Assembly (NCBI RefSeq): GCF_002902845.1
Contig: NZ_PPTF01000094.1
Coordinates: 23,331-68,386 of the forward strand
Direction: 5' to 3'
Length of the DNA stretch: 45,056 nt
DNA from: Chromobacterium sinusclupearum
GTDB taxonomy: Bacteria; Pseudomonadota; Gammaproteobacteria; Burkholderiales; Chromobacteriaceae
Part shown: positions 32,187-39,880 of the stretch, piece after piece
Position numbering within the stretch: position 1 is the first letter of the stretch
Layout of the letters: every line of letters starts with the position of its first letter
Notes under the pieces: generated by a model
Told to the model about the DNA's origin: nothing
Database searches by the model: none
Seen by the model: the letters and a program-made list of their open reading frames with translations, nothing else
Made by a program: the position numbers and the translations under genes

Positions 32187-33443
32187 ATGAATCCGAAACT
32201 GATCTCGCTGGTCGAACACGCCCGCACCCATTCGCCGCACTACAACACGCTGTACCACGGCCTGCCCGCCCAAGGCTGGCGCTTGGCCGACCTGCCCCCG
32301 GTCGATCCCGCCGCCTTTTGGCAAAACTCCCAGGATTTATCGCGCTGGCCGGCCCTGACAGCCGCCCCCCTCGATGGCCATGTCTTCAAGACCGGTGGCT
32401 CCACCGGCGACGGCAAATTGTCCGTATTCAGCCGCGACGAATGGCAGGCTTTCGTCCGCGCCTTCGGCGCCGGGCTGGCGCGCCAGCTGCGGCCAGGCGA
32501 CCGCGTCGCCAATCTGTTCTTCGCCGGCGACCTCTACACCAGCCTGCTGTTCACCCATGGCGCGCTGTCGCATTCGCCGGTGCCGGTGCTGGAATACCCG
32601 TTTAGCTGCAATGTCGATCACGACGCGCTCATCGACGCCATCCGCCGCCATCGCATCAATGTGCTGGCCGGCGTGCCGGCCCAGCTGCTGCGCCTCGTCC
32701 ATCATCTGGAACAGCTCTCGCTGACGCTGCCCGCCATCGAGACGGTGCTGTATGCCGGCGAGAGCCTATTCGGCGAGCAGATCGCTCTGCTGAAGCAGAT
32801 ATTCCCGCAGGCCCGCATCGGTTCGATAGGCTGCGCCAGCGTCGACGCCGGCCTGATCGGCTACGCCGACCCGGACTGCGCCCATGGCGAACACCGGGTG
32901 TTCGACGCCGACAGCATCATCGAAATCATCGACGAAGACAGCGGAGAAGTGATAGACGAGCCCGGCCGCCGCGGCCTGCTGCTGGTGACCAATCTGCAGC
33001 GCCGGCTGATGCCGGTGATCCGCTACCCCAGCGGCGATCTGGCCTGCTGGCGCGAGCCGCCCGGTCCGCAGCGCAAATTCGCGCTGCTGGGCCGCGCCGG
33101 CAACGGCCACCGCATCCGCGTCGGCACGCTGTCGCTATTCCCGGACGAACTGGGCCGTTCGCTGGGCGAGCTGCACGATTTGCTGGGATGGCAGCTGGAA
33201 ATCTCGCGCCGGGACGGGCGAAACTGTCTGGAATTGTTGCTGGCGGCGCGCGCGCCATTGGATTTGCCGCGGCTGCGCCAGGCCCTGCTGGCCAGCCAGC
33301 CTGCCATCGCCGAGCAATGCGGAAAAGATCAGCTCAGCCTGGCGCTGCGGCAGACCACCCCGGAGGCGATGCGCACCCATCCGCGCTCCGGCAAGCTGCT
33401 GCGCGTGGTGGACCGCCGCGATTATCAACTGGCGGAGGCGTAG
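32187..33443 (+). CDS. PaaK-like adenylate-forming enzyme
   Basis: Stand-alone member of the LuxE/PaaK adenylating superfamily, 418 residues. The P-loop reads FKTGGSTGDGKLSVFSRDEW near residue 70, followed by LYAGESLFGEQ near 185 and the ATP-contact segment MPVIRYPSGDLACW near 275. Such enzymes activate carboxylic acids as acyl-AMP and transfer them to CoA, a carrier protein or an amine. It follows the fusion gene after 42 bases, which include a GCCGGC/GCCGGC hairpin without a T-run. The operon therefore holds three separately encoded or fused adenylating modules, implying at least two different acid substrates or successive activation steps. The actual acid and acceptor are not predictable from sequence. 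Confidence 0.75.
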   Translation: MNPKLISLVEHARTHSPHYNTLYHGLPAQGWRLADLPPVDPAAFWQNSQDLSRWPALTAAPLDGHVFKTGGSTGDGKLSVFSRDEWQAFVRAFGAGLARQLRPGDRVANLFFAGDLYTSLLFTHGALSHSPVPVLEYPFSCNVDHDALIDAIRRHRINVLAGVPAQLLRLVHHLEQLSLTLPAIETVLYAGESLFGEQIALLKQIFPQARIGSIGCASVDAGLIGYADPDCAHGEHRVFDADSIIEIIDEDSGEVIDEPGRRGLLLVTNLQRRLMPVIRYPSGDLACWREPPGPQRKFALLGRAGNGHRIRVGTLSLFPDELGRSLGELHDLLGWQLEISRRDGRNCLELLLAARAPLDLPRLRQALLASQPAIAEQCGKDQLSLALRQTTPEAMRTHPRSGKLLRVVDRRDYQLAEA

Positions 33444-33445
33444 CC

Positions 33446-34384
33446 ATGAGCGTCCGCCATCCTGAAACCGCCTGGGTCCGCGACTACCAGCCATCCGACG
33501 CCGCCGGCATCAGCGCGCTGTTCCGCGCCATCTACGACGACCGCTATTTCTACGCCGATGTCTATCTGCCCAGCCAGATCCAGCAACGCAACGCCAGCGG
33601 CCAGTGGCGCTCGGCGGTGGCAATGCAAGGCGACAAGCTGGTCGGCCACGCCGCGCTGTGGCTGAACCCGGCCTATCCGGGCCAGGCCGAACTGGCGATG
33701 AACGTGGTGGACCCGGATGCGCGCGGCCAGGGCATCGCCAGCCTGCTGGGCCGCCACCTGCGCGCCGCAGCCGCCGATCTCGGCGTCGCGCTGCTGACGA
33801 TCAAGCAGGTATGCTCGCATCCGCGCAGCCAGTACGTCGCGCAGGCGCTGGGCTTTCACAATATCGCGCTGCTGCCGGACTACATCGACACGCCTTTTGC
33901 CGGTCCGGCGCCGGAGAGCATCCTGTTGGGCTGCCTGCCGCTGCAGGCGAGGCCGCTGCCGAAGCTGCCGTGGCCGGAAGAGTGGGGAACATGGCTGGCG
34001 CCGCTGCGCCAGGCTTTGGGAGAAAGCGGGAGCGCGCCAGTCGGTGCCGGCCTGCCCGGCCTAGCGCTGACCCGTTGCGGCCAGCGGCTGGAGGTGACCG
34101 CGCAACAGCCGACGCCCGCGCGGCTGGCGGAAATCGCCAATCTGCCCAGCGGGCAGCTGATCTATCTGAAATTGCCGGCCAGCGCGGAAACGCTGGCCTT
34201 GCGGGCGCAGCTGCGCAAGGCCGGCTTTCGCTTCGGCGGCCTGCTGCCGGCAGCGGCCGGCGGCTGGCAACTGCTATGGCTGCGCGGCATTTCCGGCCAG
34301 GACATCCATCTCTGCGATGAACAGGCCGCGCGCCTGTACCGGCTCTGCGCTTACAGCGGCTCCACCCGCACGGCCGTGCCGTAG
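33446..34384 (+). CDS. GNAT-family acetyltransferase with an extra C-terminal domain
   Basis: N-acyltransferase of 312 residues, two bases after the stop of the adenylating gene; GGAGG overlaps that stop, so translation is coupled. The N-terminal 160 residues are a GNAT domain: VRDYQPSDAAGISALFRAIY, AALWLNPAYPGQAELAMNVVDPDARGQGIASLLG (acetyl-CoA loop) and HPRSQYVAQALGFHNIALLPDYID. The C-terminal 140 residues are not recognised; PARLAEIANLPSGQLIYLKLPASAETLALRAQLRKAGFRFGGLLP might be a degenerate second GNAT-like fold. GNATs with acyl rather than acetyl donors could couple the activated acid to an amine. The 3' end overlaps ybjQ by 34 bases on the other strand. Confidence 0.8.
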   Translation: MSVRHPETAWVRDYQPSDAAGISALFRAIYDDRYFYADVYLPSQIQQRNASGQWRSAVAMQGDKLVGHAALWLNPAYPGQAELAMNVVDPDARGQGIASLLGRHLRAAAADLGVALLTIKQVCSHPRSQYVAQALGFHNIALLPDYIDTPFAGPAPESILLGCLPLQARPLPKLPWPEEWGTWLAPLRQALGESGSAPVGAGLPGLALTRCGQRLEVTAQQPTPARLAEIANLPSGQLIYLKLPASAETLALRAQLRKAGFRFGGLLPAAAGGWQLLWLRGISGQDIHLCDEQAARLYRLCAYSGSTRTAVP

Positions 34385-34683
34385 CACAGCACCTCGGTCA
34401 GGCCGGCCATCACGTCGGTGGCGTCGTAGCGCATGCCGATCACGGCGTTGGCGCCCAGCGCCGCTGCGTGGTCGCACATCAGCGCGTAGGTTTCCGAGCG
34501 CGCCTGCTCGCACAGGCTGGTATAGATGGTGATGTTGCCGCCAAACAGCGACTGCAAGCCGCCGAAAAAATTGCCGATGACCGAGCGCGAACGCACGGTG
34601 ATGCCGCGCACGACGCCGAGGTTGGCGGTGATCCGGTAGCCCGGCAGTTCGAAAGCGGTGGTGACCATTCTGGCTGGCAACAT
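34351..34683 (-). CDS. ybjQ: YbjQ family protein (UPF0145)
   Basis: Cytosolic homo-oligomeric protein of the YbjQ family (PF01906), 110 residues from the ATG at 34683; AGGAGA lies ten bases ahead. Signatures: MVTTAFELPGYRITANLGVVRGITVRSRSVIGN and ALGANAVIGMRYDATDVM. It is sometimes called heavy-metal binding, but this annotation rests on weak evidence in the family. Its 3' end overlaps the GNAT gene by 34 bases, tail to tail. It may share a transcript with comB upstream on the same strand (64-base gap). Confidence 0.9.
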   Translation of the reverse strand: MLPARMVTTAFELPGYRITANLGVVRGITVRSRSVIGNFFGGLQSLFGGNITIYTSLCEQARSETYALMCDHAAALGANAVIGMRYDATDVMAGLTEVLCYGTAVRVEPL

Positions 34684-34747
34684 GGAAATCTCCTGGTGAT
34701 GAAGCCCGTCCCGAACAGGATGGGCCCCATCATGATATCTGGGAAGC

Positions 34748-35458
34748 TCAGACCGGACGATATTCGCCGTCGCGCAACAGCGGCACGCAGCGGCTGACAT
34801 CGTGCTGCGCCGCCAGCGTCACGTCCTCCGGAAAGCCGCGCTCGACCAGTTCGCAGGCCGACAGGCCCTGGCTCAGCTGGCGCTCCAGATCGTTGCGCGC
34901 CAGCACAAAGGCCGCTTCCGCCGCCAGCGCCTCCGGCGACTTGGTGCCGGCCAGATTGTGGATGATGGCGCCGGCGCCGATGAAATCTTCGTAGGCGAAA
35001 CGCAGGCTGCCATCCGGATTCAGCTCGCCCGCCGCGATCAGCAGCACCGAGCCGTCCTGATCATTCAGATAGTTGGCCACCACCGAGGCGTTGCGCAGGC
35101 AGCCGGCGATGGTGCGCGTCGACTCGCTGGCCAGGCTGACGGCCGCGCCATTCGGCGACGGCAACACCAGCCGGGTGCCGAAGGCCAGCCGCTGCATCGA
35201 AGACGGCGACAGCGACGGTTGCGTGCGGCTGCGCTTGCCGGCCAGCAGCGCCTGCCGGCTGGCGGCGAAGTCCTGCGCGCTGTCGTCCTTGACCCGATAC
35301 GGCAACACCACCACGCCGTTGCCGCAGGCGACATCGACACAGGTACTGAAGGACAACACATCGACGACAACGCAACTGTCCGCCTGCCGGCTCAACTGCC
35401 TCGCCGCTTCCACTCCCCACTGCAGCCGAACTGAAAATTCCTGTTGCGTATGTGGCAT
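34748..35458 (-). CDS. ComB-like 2-phosphosulfolactate phosphatase family protein
   Basis: Member of the ComB family (PF04029), 236 residues from the ATG at 35458; AGGGA lies about ten bases ahead. In methanogens ComB removes phosphate from 2-phosphosulfolactate during coenzyme M synthesis, which this organism probably does not perform. Visible landmarks: VVVDVLSFSTCVDVACGNGV (acidic active-site strand) near 30, FGTRLVLPSPNGAAVSL near 90, and the C-terminal FPEDVTLAAQHDVSRCVPLL. No comA, comC or comDE is near. Bacterial ComB homologues may act on sulfolactate or other phosphate esters. A GTG at 35518 could lengthen it, but the preceding hairpin at 35482-35501 would then be inside the coding region. 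Confidence 0.8.
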   Translation of the reverse strand: MPHTQQEFSVRLQWGVEAARQLSRQADSCVVVDVLSFSTCVDVACGNGVVVLPYRVKDDSAQDFAASRQALLAGKRSRTQPSLSPSSMQRLAFGTRLVLPSPNGAAVSLASESTRTIAGCLRNASVVANYLNDQDGSVLLIAAGELNPDGSLRFAYEDFIGAGAIIHNLAGTKSPEALAAEAAFVLARNDLERQLSQGLSACELVERGFPEDVTLAAQHDVSRCVPLLRDGEYRPV

Positions 35459-35481
35459 TCTTCGTCCCTGAAAAATGGCAA

Positions 35482-35501
35482 GCCGCCGGTTTGCCGGCGG
35501 C
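35482..35501. other. Leader hairpin ahead of comB
   Basis: GCCGCCGG (35482-35489) pairs with CCGGCGGC (35494-35501) around the loop TTTG. In the minus direction a T-rich stretch follows 6 bases later, so it may terminate or attenuate transcription entering comB. Confidence 0.45.
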
Positions 35502-35662
35502 GGTTCAATGTCCGACACGGCGCGCCCTGCCCTTCCAGCCCCTTGGCAATGCGCGCCGCGCGATCCGCCCAGGCCTGCGGCCTGTCATCGGATCGAAATA
35601 ATTATTATTGGAAAGGTCGAAAGCTTAACCATTGGCCATCAAAAACTCAAAGAAATCATATG

Positions 35663-35697
35663 AAAACGCCCCCAGATGTGGCTCCGGGGGCGTTTTT
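35663..35697. terminator. Bidirectional terminator in the comB-oppF gap
   Basis: AAAACGCCCCC (35663-35673) pairs perfectly with GGGGGCGTTTT (35686-35696), loop of twelve bases. Read plus it ends in five T, read minus in four T. No plus-strand gene ends here, so its plus-strand purpose is unclear; on the minus strand it would be a second terminator after opp or the terminator of the lost gene at 35738. Confidence 0.8.
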
Positions 35698-35737
35698 GCT
35701 GCGCGATTTCCAACAATGCGCCATCGCGCCTAGCGAT

Positions 35738-35818
35738 TCAATCCAGCTTCAGCGTCAGCAGATATTCTCCGCCATGCTCGCCCGGACGCGCGACAATCAC
35801 AGCCCTCTCATGGATCAA
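35738..35818 (-). pseudogene. Remnant of a lost gene, C-terminal 26 codons
   Basis: Read on the minus strand, this frame gives a natural-looking protein end of 26 residues, VIVARPGEHGGEYLLTLKLD at its core, closed by TGA. Only a TTG and no Shine-Dalgarno sequence precede it, and a stop codon lies just before in the same frame. It sits between two terminators, one of which (35663) would suit its own 3' end. I infer the tail of a deleted gene, perhaps a methyltransferase-like protein; the family is not identified. Confidence 0.4.
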
Positions 35819-35843
35819 CCATCAGCGCAATCCTGGACTTCGG

Positions 35844-35880
35844 AAAAGAAAAACGCCGCCGGCTCCAATTACCGGCGGCG
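35844..35880 (-). terminator. Terminator of the opp operon
   Basis: On the minus strand CGCCGCCGG (35880-35872) pairs with CCGGCGGCG (35862-35854), a 9-bp perfect stem with a nine-base loop, followed by a T-run. It lies five bases after the oppF stop. Confidence 0.9.
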
Positions 35881-35884
35881 TGGA

Positions 35885-36866
35885 TCAAGCCAGCAGGCAG
35901 GACGACTGCGTGTCTTCGCTCAACTGGCGCAGCTTGGGCACTTCTTGCGCGCAACGCGTCTCCGCCTGCGGGCAGCGGGTGCGGAACACGCAGCCGGACG
36001 GCGGATTGATCGGGCTGGGCAAGTCGCCTTGCAGGATCTGGATCACCTTGGTCTTTTCCAGCCGCGGGTCCGGGATCGGGATGGCCGATAGCAAGGCGCG
36101 GGTATACGGGTGCGAGGGCACGTCGTACAGCGCGTGCTTGTTGGCCAGCTCCATTTCGCGGCCCAGATACATCACCAGGATGCGGTCCGAGATGTGCTTG
36201 ACCACCGCCAGATCGTGGGCGATGAAGATCAGCGCCAGGCCCATCTCGCGCTGCAGTTCCTTCAGCAGGTTGATGATCTGCGCCTGGATCGACACGTCCA
36301 GCGCCGACACCGGCTCGTCGCAGATGATCAGCTTGGGCTCCAGGATCAGCGCGCGGGCGATGCCGATGCGCTGGCACTGGCCGCCGGAGAACTCGTGCGG
36401 ATAGCGGTTGATCATCTGCTCGCGCAGGCCGACGCGCTTCATCATCGCCTTGACGCGCTTCATCACTTCTTCCGCCGACAGCTCAGGCTTGTGCACGCGC
36501 AAGGGCTCGCCGATGATCTGGGCGATGGTCATGCGCGGGTTCAGCGACGCCAGCGGGTCCTGGAAGATCATCTGGATATCCTTGCGCACATTCAGCCAAT
36601 CCTTCTGGCTGCCTTTGCGCAAGTCCTTGCCCATCCACACGATCTCGCCGTCGGTGGCCGGGATCAGGTTCAGAATGGCGCGGGACAGCGTGGACTTGCC
36701 GCAGCCGGACTCGCCGACCACGCCCAGCGTCTCGCCGGCGCGCAGATCGAAGCTGACGCCGTCCACGGCCTTCAGCGTCTTCTTCGGGCTCCACGGCCAG
36801 GCGTCGTCGCCCTTGACCTGGAAGTGCACCTTGACGTTGCGCACCGACAGAATGACTTGCTTGTTC

Positions 36867-36874
<8 letters not shown>
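35885..36874 (-). CDS. oppF: Oligopeptide ABC transporter ATP-binding protein OppF
   Basis: Second ATPase of the oligopeptide importer, 329 residues. It has Walker A GESGCGKS, Q-loop region IFQDPLASLNPRMTI, signature FSGGQCQRIGIARAL, Walker B LIICDEPVSALD and the switch His in FIAHDLAVV. The C-terminal Opp/Dpp extension with the cysteines CVFRTRCPQAETRC is present; in DppD-type subunits such cysteines ligate an iron-sulfur cluster. The start overlaps the oppD stop by eight bases (ATGTCTGAG), so translation is coupled. It works with OppD to power OppBC. Last gene of the operon, followed by a strong terminator. Confidence 0.96.
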
Positions 36875-37868
<994 letters not shown>

Positions 37869-37891
37869 GTCTTGCCTCATCTATCCTGGGG

Positions 37892-38806
37892 TCAGCGGTC
37901 TTTCGGGTCCAGCGCGTCGCGCAGGCCGTCGCCGATATAGTTGGCGCAGTAAAGCGTCAAGGACAGCATGCCGGCCGGGAACAGCAACATCCACGGCTGG
38001 CTTTCCATGGCCTTGGTGCCGTCGCCGATCAGCACGCCCCAGCTGGTCATCGGCTCCTGCACGCCCAGGCCGAGGAAGGACAGCACGGATTCCGTCAGGA
38101 TCACGCCCGGCACCGTCACCGTGGTGTAGATCACCACAATGCCCAAGAGGTTGGGCACGATATGGCGGAAAATGATGGTGGGGGTGGACACGCCGATGGC
38201 GTGCGCGGCTTCGATGTATTCCTTGGAGCGGATGGCCAGCGTCTGGCCGCGCACCACGCGCGCCATGTCCATCCAGCCCAGGATGGTGATGGTCAGCACC
38301 ACCAGGTAGAACTCGCGGCCCAAGAGCGTCACCATCAGGATGGCGATCAACAGGTAGGGCACGGCGTACATCATGTCGACGATGCGCATCATCACATTGT
38401 CTACCTTGCCGCCGAGAAAACCGGCGGTGGCGCCCCACAGCACGCCGATGATCACCGCGGCGATGGTGGCCAGCAGGCCGACCATCAGCGAGATGCGGCC
38501 GCCGATCAGGGTGCGCACCAGCAGGTCGCGGCCCAGTTCATCGGTGCCGAACAGGTGCAGGTTCTGGAAAGTCGGCGCCAGGCTGATCGCATCCCAGTCG
38601 GTGTCGGCGTAGCCATGCGGCAGCAGCCAGGGGCCGACGATACAGGACAAAGTGATCAGGGTCAGGATCACCAGGCTCACTACGGCGGCCTTGTTGCGGA
38701 AGAAACGGATGCGGGCGTCGCGCCAGGGGCTGCGGCCCTCGGTCGCGGCCTCGGCCAGACCGGTTTCCAGCGCCGCGGCGACCGCGGCTTGTTTACTTTT
38801 CATCAT
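37892..38806 (-). CDS. oppC: Oligopeptide ABC transporter permease OppC
   Basis: Inner-membrane permease of 304 residues (PF00528 with the OppC N-terminal domain). A hydrophilic N-terminus (about 40 residues) precedes TM1 (AAVVSLVILTLITLSCIVG). The HLFGTDELGRDLLVRTLIGGRIS segment is the OppC hallmark, and EYIEAAHAIGVSTPTIIFRHI is the EAA loop that contacts OppD/OppF. It pairs with OppB to form the translocation path. GAGGGGG lies ahead of the double ATG. It starts 13 bases after the oppB stop. Confidence 0.96.
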   Translation of the reverse strand: MMKSKQAAVAAALETGLAEAATEGRSPWRDARIRFFRNKAAVVSLVILTLITLSCIVGPWLLPHGYADTDWDAISLAPTFQNLHLFGTDELGRDLLVRTLIGGRISLMVGLLATIAAVIIGVLWGATAGFLGGKVDNVMMRIVDMMYAVPYLLIAILMVTLLGREFYLVVLTITILGWMDMARVVRGQTLAIRSKEYIEAAHAIGVSTPTIIFRHIVPNLLGIVVIYTTVTVPGVILTESVLSFLGLGVQEPMTSWGVLIGDGTKAMESQPWMLLFPAGMLSLTLYCANYIGDGLRDALDPKDR

Positions 38807-38819
38807 TGCGAAATCCCCC

Positions 38820-39740
38820 TCAGTAGCGGATCTTCGGATCGAGCAGGGCGTATGCCAGGTCGACGAGGAGGTTGAACACCACGGTGATCACCGTCACCAG
38901 CACCACCAGGCCCAACACCAGCGTGTAATCGCGGTTGGACGCGCCGTTGACGATCAGCTTGCCCAAGCCGGGCAGCGAGAAGATGGACTCGGTCACCACG
39001 GCGGAGGTGATGGACGAGATGGCCAGCGGCCCCAGCAGCGTCACCACTGGCATCAGCGCCGGCTTCAGCGCGTGGCGCAGCACGATGGTGCGCAGCGGCA
39101 GGCCCTTGGCGCGGGCGGTGCGGATGAAGTTGCTGTTCATCACCTCGATCAGGCTGCCGCGCATCACGCGGCCGATGGTGGCCACGTTGATGAACACCAG
39201 CAAGGCCACCGGCAACACCATGTAGGAAATGGCGAAATCATCCCAGCCGCCGGACGGCAGCCAGTGCAGCAGCATCGAGAAGACCAGCACCAGCACCGGG
39301 CCGATGATGAAGGACGGGAAGGCGCTGCCCATATTGCCGACCAGCATCACCAGATAGTCGATGAGGCTGTTCTGGCGCAAGGCGGCGATGGTGCCGAGCA
39401 GCACGCCGATCACCAGCGAAATCAGGATGGCGCTGCCGCCGATGGCGGCGGAAACCGGCAGCGCGTGCGCCACCAGATCATTGACGCTCCAGTCCGCGTA
39501 GCGGAACGACGCGCCCAAATCGCCATGCAGCAGGCTGTTCAGGTAATAGAGATATTGCTTCCACAAGGGCAGGTCCAGATGGTATTTGGCCTGCAGATTG
39601 GCCAGCACTTCCGGCGACACCTTGCGTTCGCCGTCGAACGGACCGCCAGGGGTCAAGTGCAGCAACAGGTAACAGACCGTCGTAACGGCCCAGACGGTTG
39701 GTATCGTCACCAACACGCGGCGAAGAGTGTAAGACCACAT
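38820..39740 (-). CDS. oppB: Oligopeptide ABC transporter permease OppB
   Basis: Inner-membrane permease of 306 residues, identical in length to E. coli OppB and similar along its length: LTPGGPFDGERKVSPEVLANLQAKYHLD after TM1, then HGDLGASFRYADWSVNDLVA. The EAA loop FIRTARAKGLPLRTIVLRHAL contacts the ATPases. The ATG at 39740 has GGGAG upstream; the longer in-frame opening at 39815 lacks support. It is separated from oppA by 140 bases containing a stable hairpin. Confidence 0.96.
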   Translation of the reverse strand: MWSYTLRRVLVTIPTVWAVTTVCYLLLHLTPGGPFDGERKVSPEVLANLQAKYHLDLPLWKQYLYYLNSLLHGDLGASFRYADWSVNDLVAHALPVSAAIGGSAILISLVIGVLLGTIAALRQNSLIDYLVMLVGNMGSAFPSFIIGPVLVLVFSMLLHWLPSGGWDDFAISYMVLPVALLVFINVATIGRVMRGSLIEVMNSNFIRTARAKGLPLRTIVLRHALKPALMPVVTLLGPLAISSITSAVVTESIFSLPGLGKLIVNGASNRDYTLVLGLVVLVTVITVVFNLLVDLAYALLDPKIRY

Positions 39741-39820
39741 CGCATGAAACTCCCGTTCGCCCCGCTTCGGCGGCAGGCGGACGCCGGCCGCTCGCCCGGG
39801 GCGAGAACACCACAATCATC

Positions 39821-39849
39821 GGCCGGTTGCCCTTGCGGGACAACCGGCC
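39821..39849 (-). other. oppA-oppB intercistronic hairpin
   Basis: GGCCGGTTG (39821-39829) pairs with CAACCGGCC (39841-39849), with CCC/GGG extending the stem past a single-base bulge to the TTGC loop: twelve pairs. There is no T-run on the minus strand, so a role in 3' protection of oppA mRNA, rather than termination, fits the higher oppA expression usual in Opp operons. Confidence 0.6.
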
Positions 39850-39880
39850 TCGTCACGCGGAACCTCCCGCGCGGAATCGC

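Noticed and set aside
33188..33445. Longer start for the GNAT gene inside the upstream adenylating gene
   Set aside because: It would add an arginine/alanine/proline-rich leader in another gene's alternative frame; the ATG at 33446 has GGAGG at the right distance and gives a normal GNAT N-terminus.
35738..35880. An intact small gene in the comB-oppF gap
   Set aside because: No start codon with a ribosome-binding site, and an in-frame stop just upstream; listed as a remnant instead.
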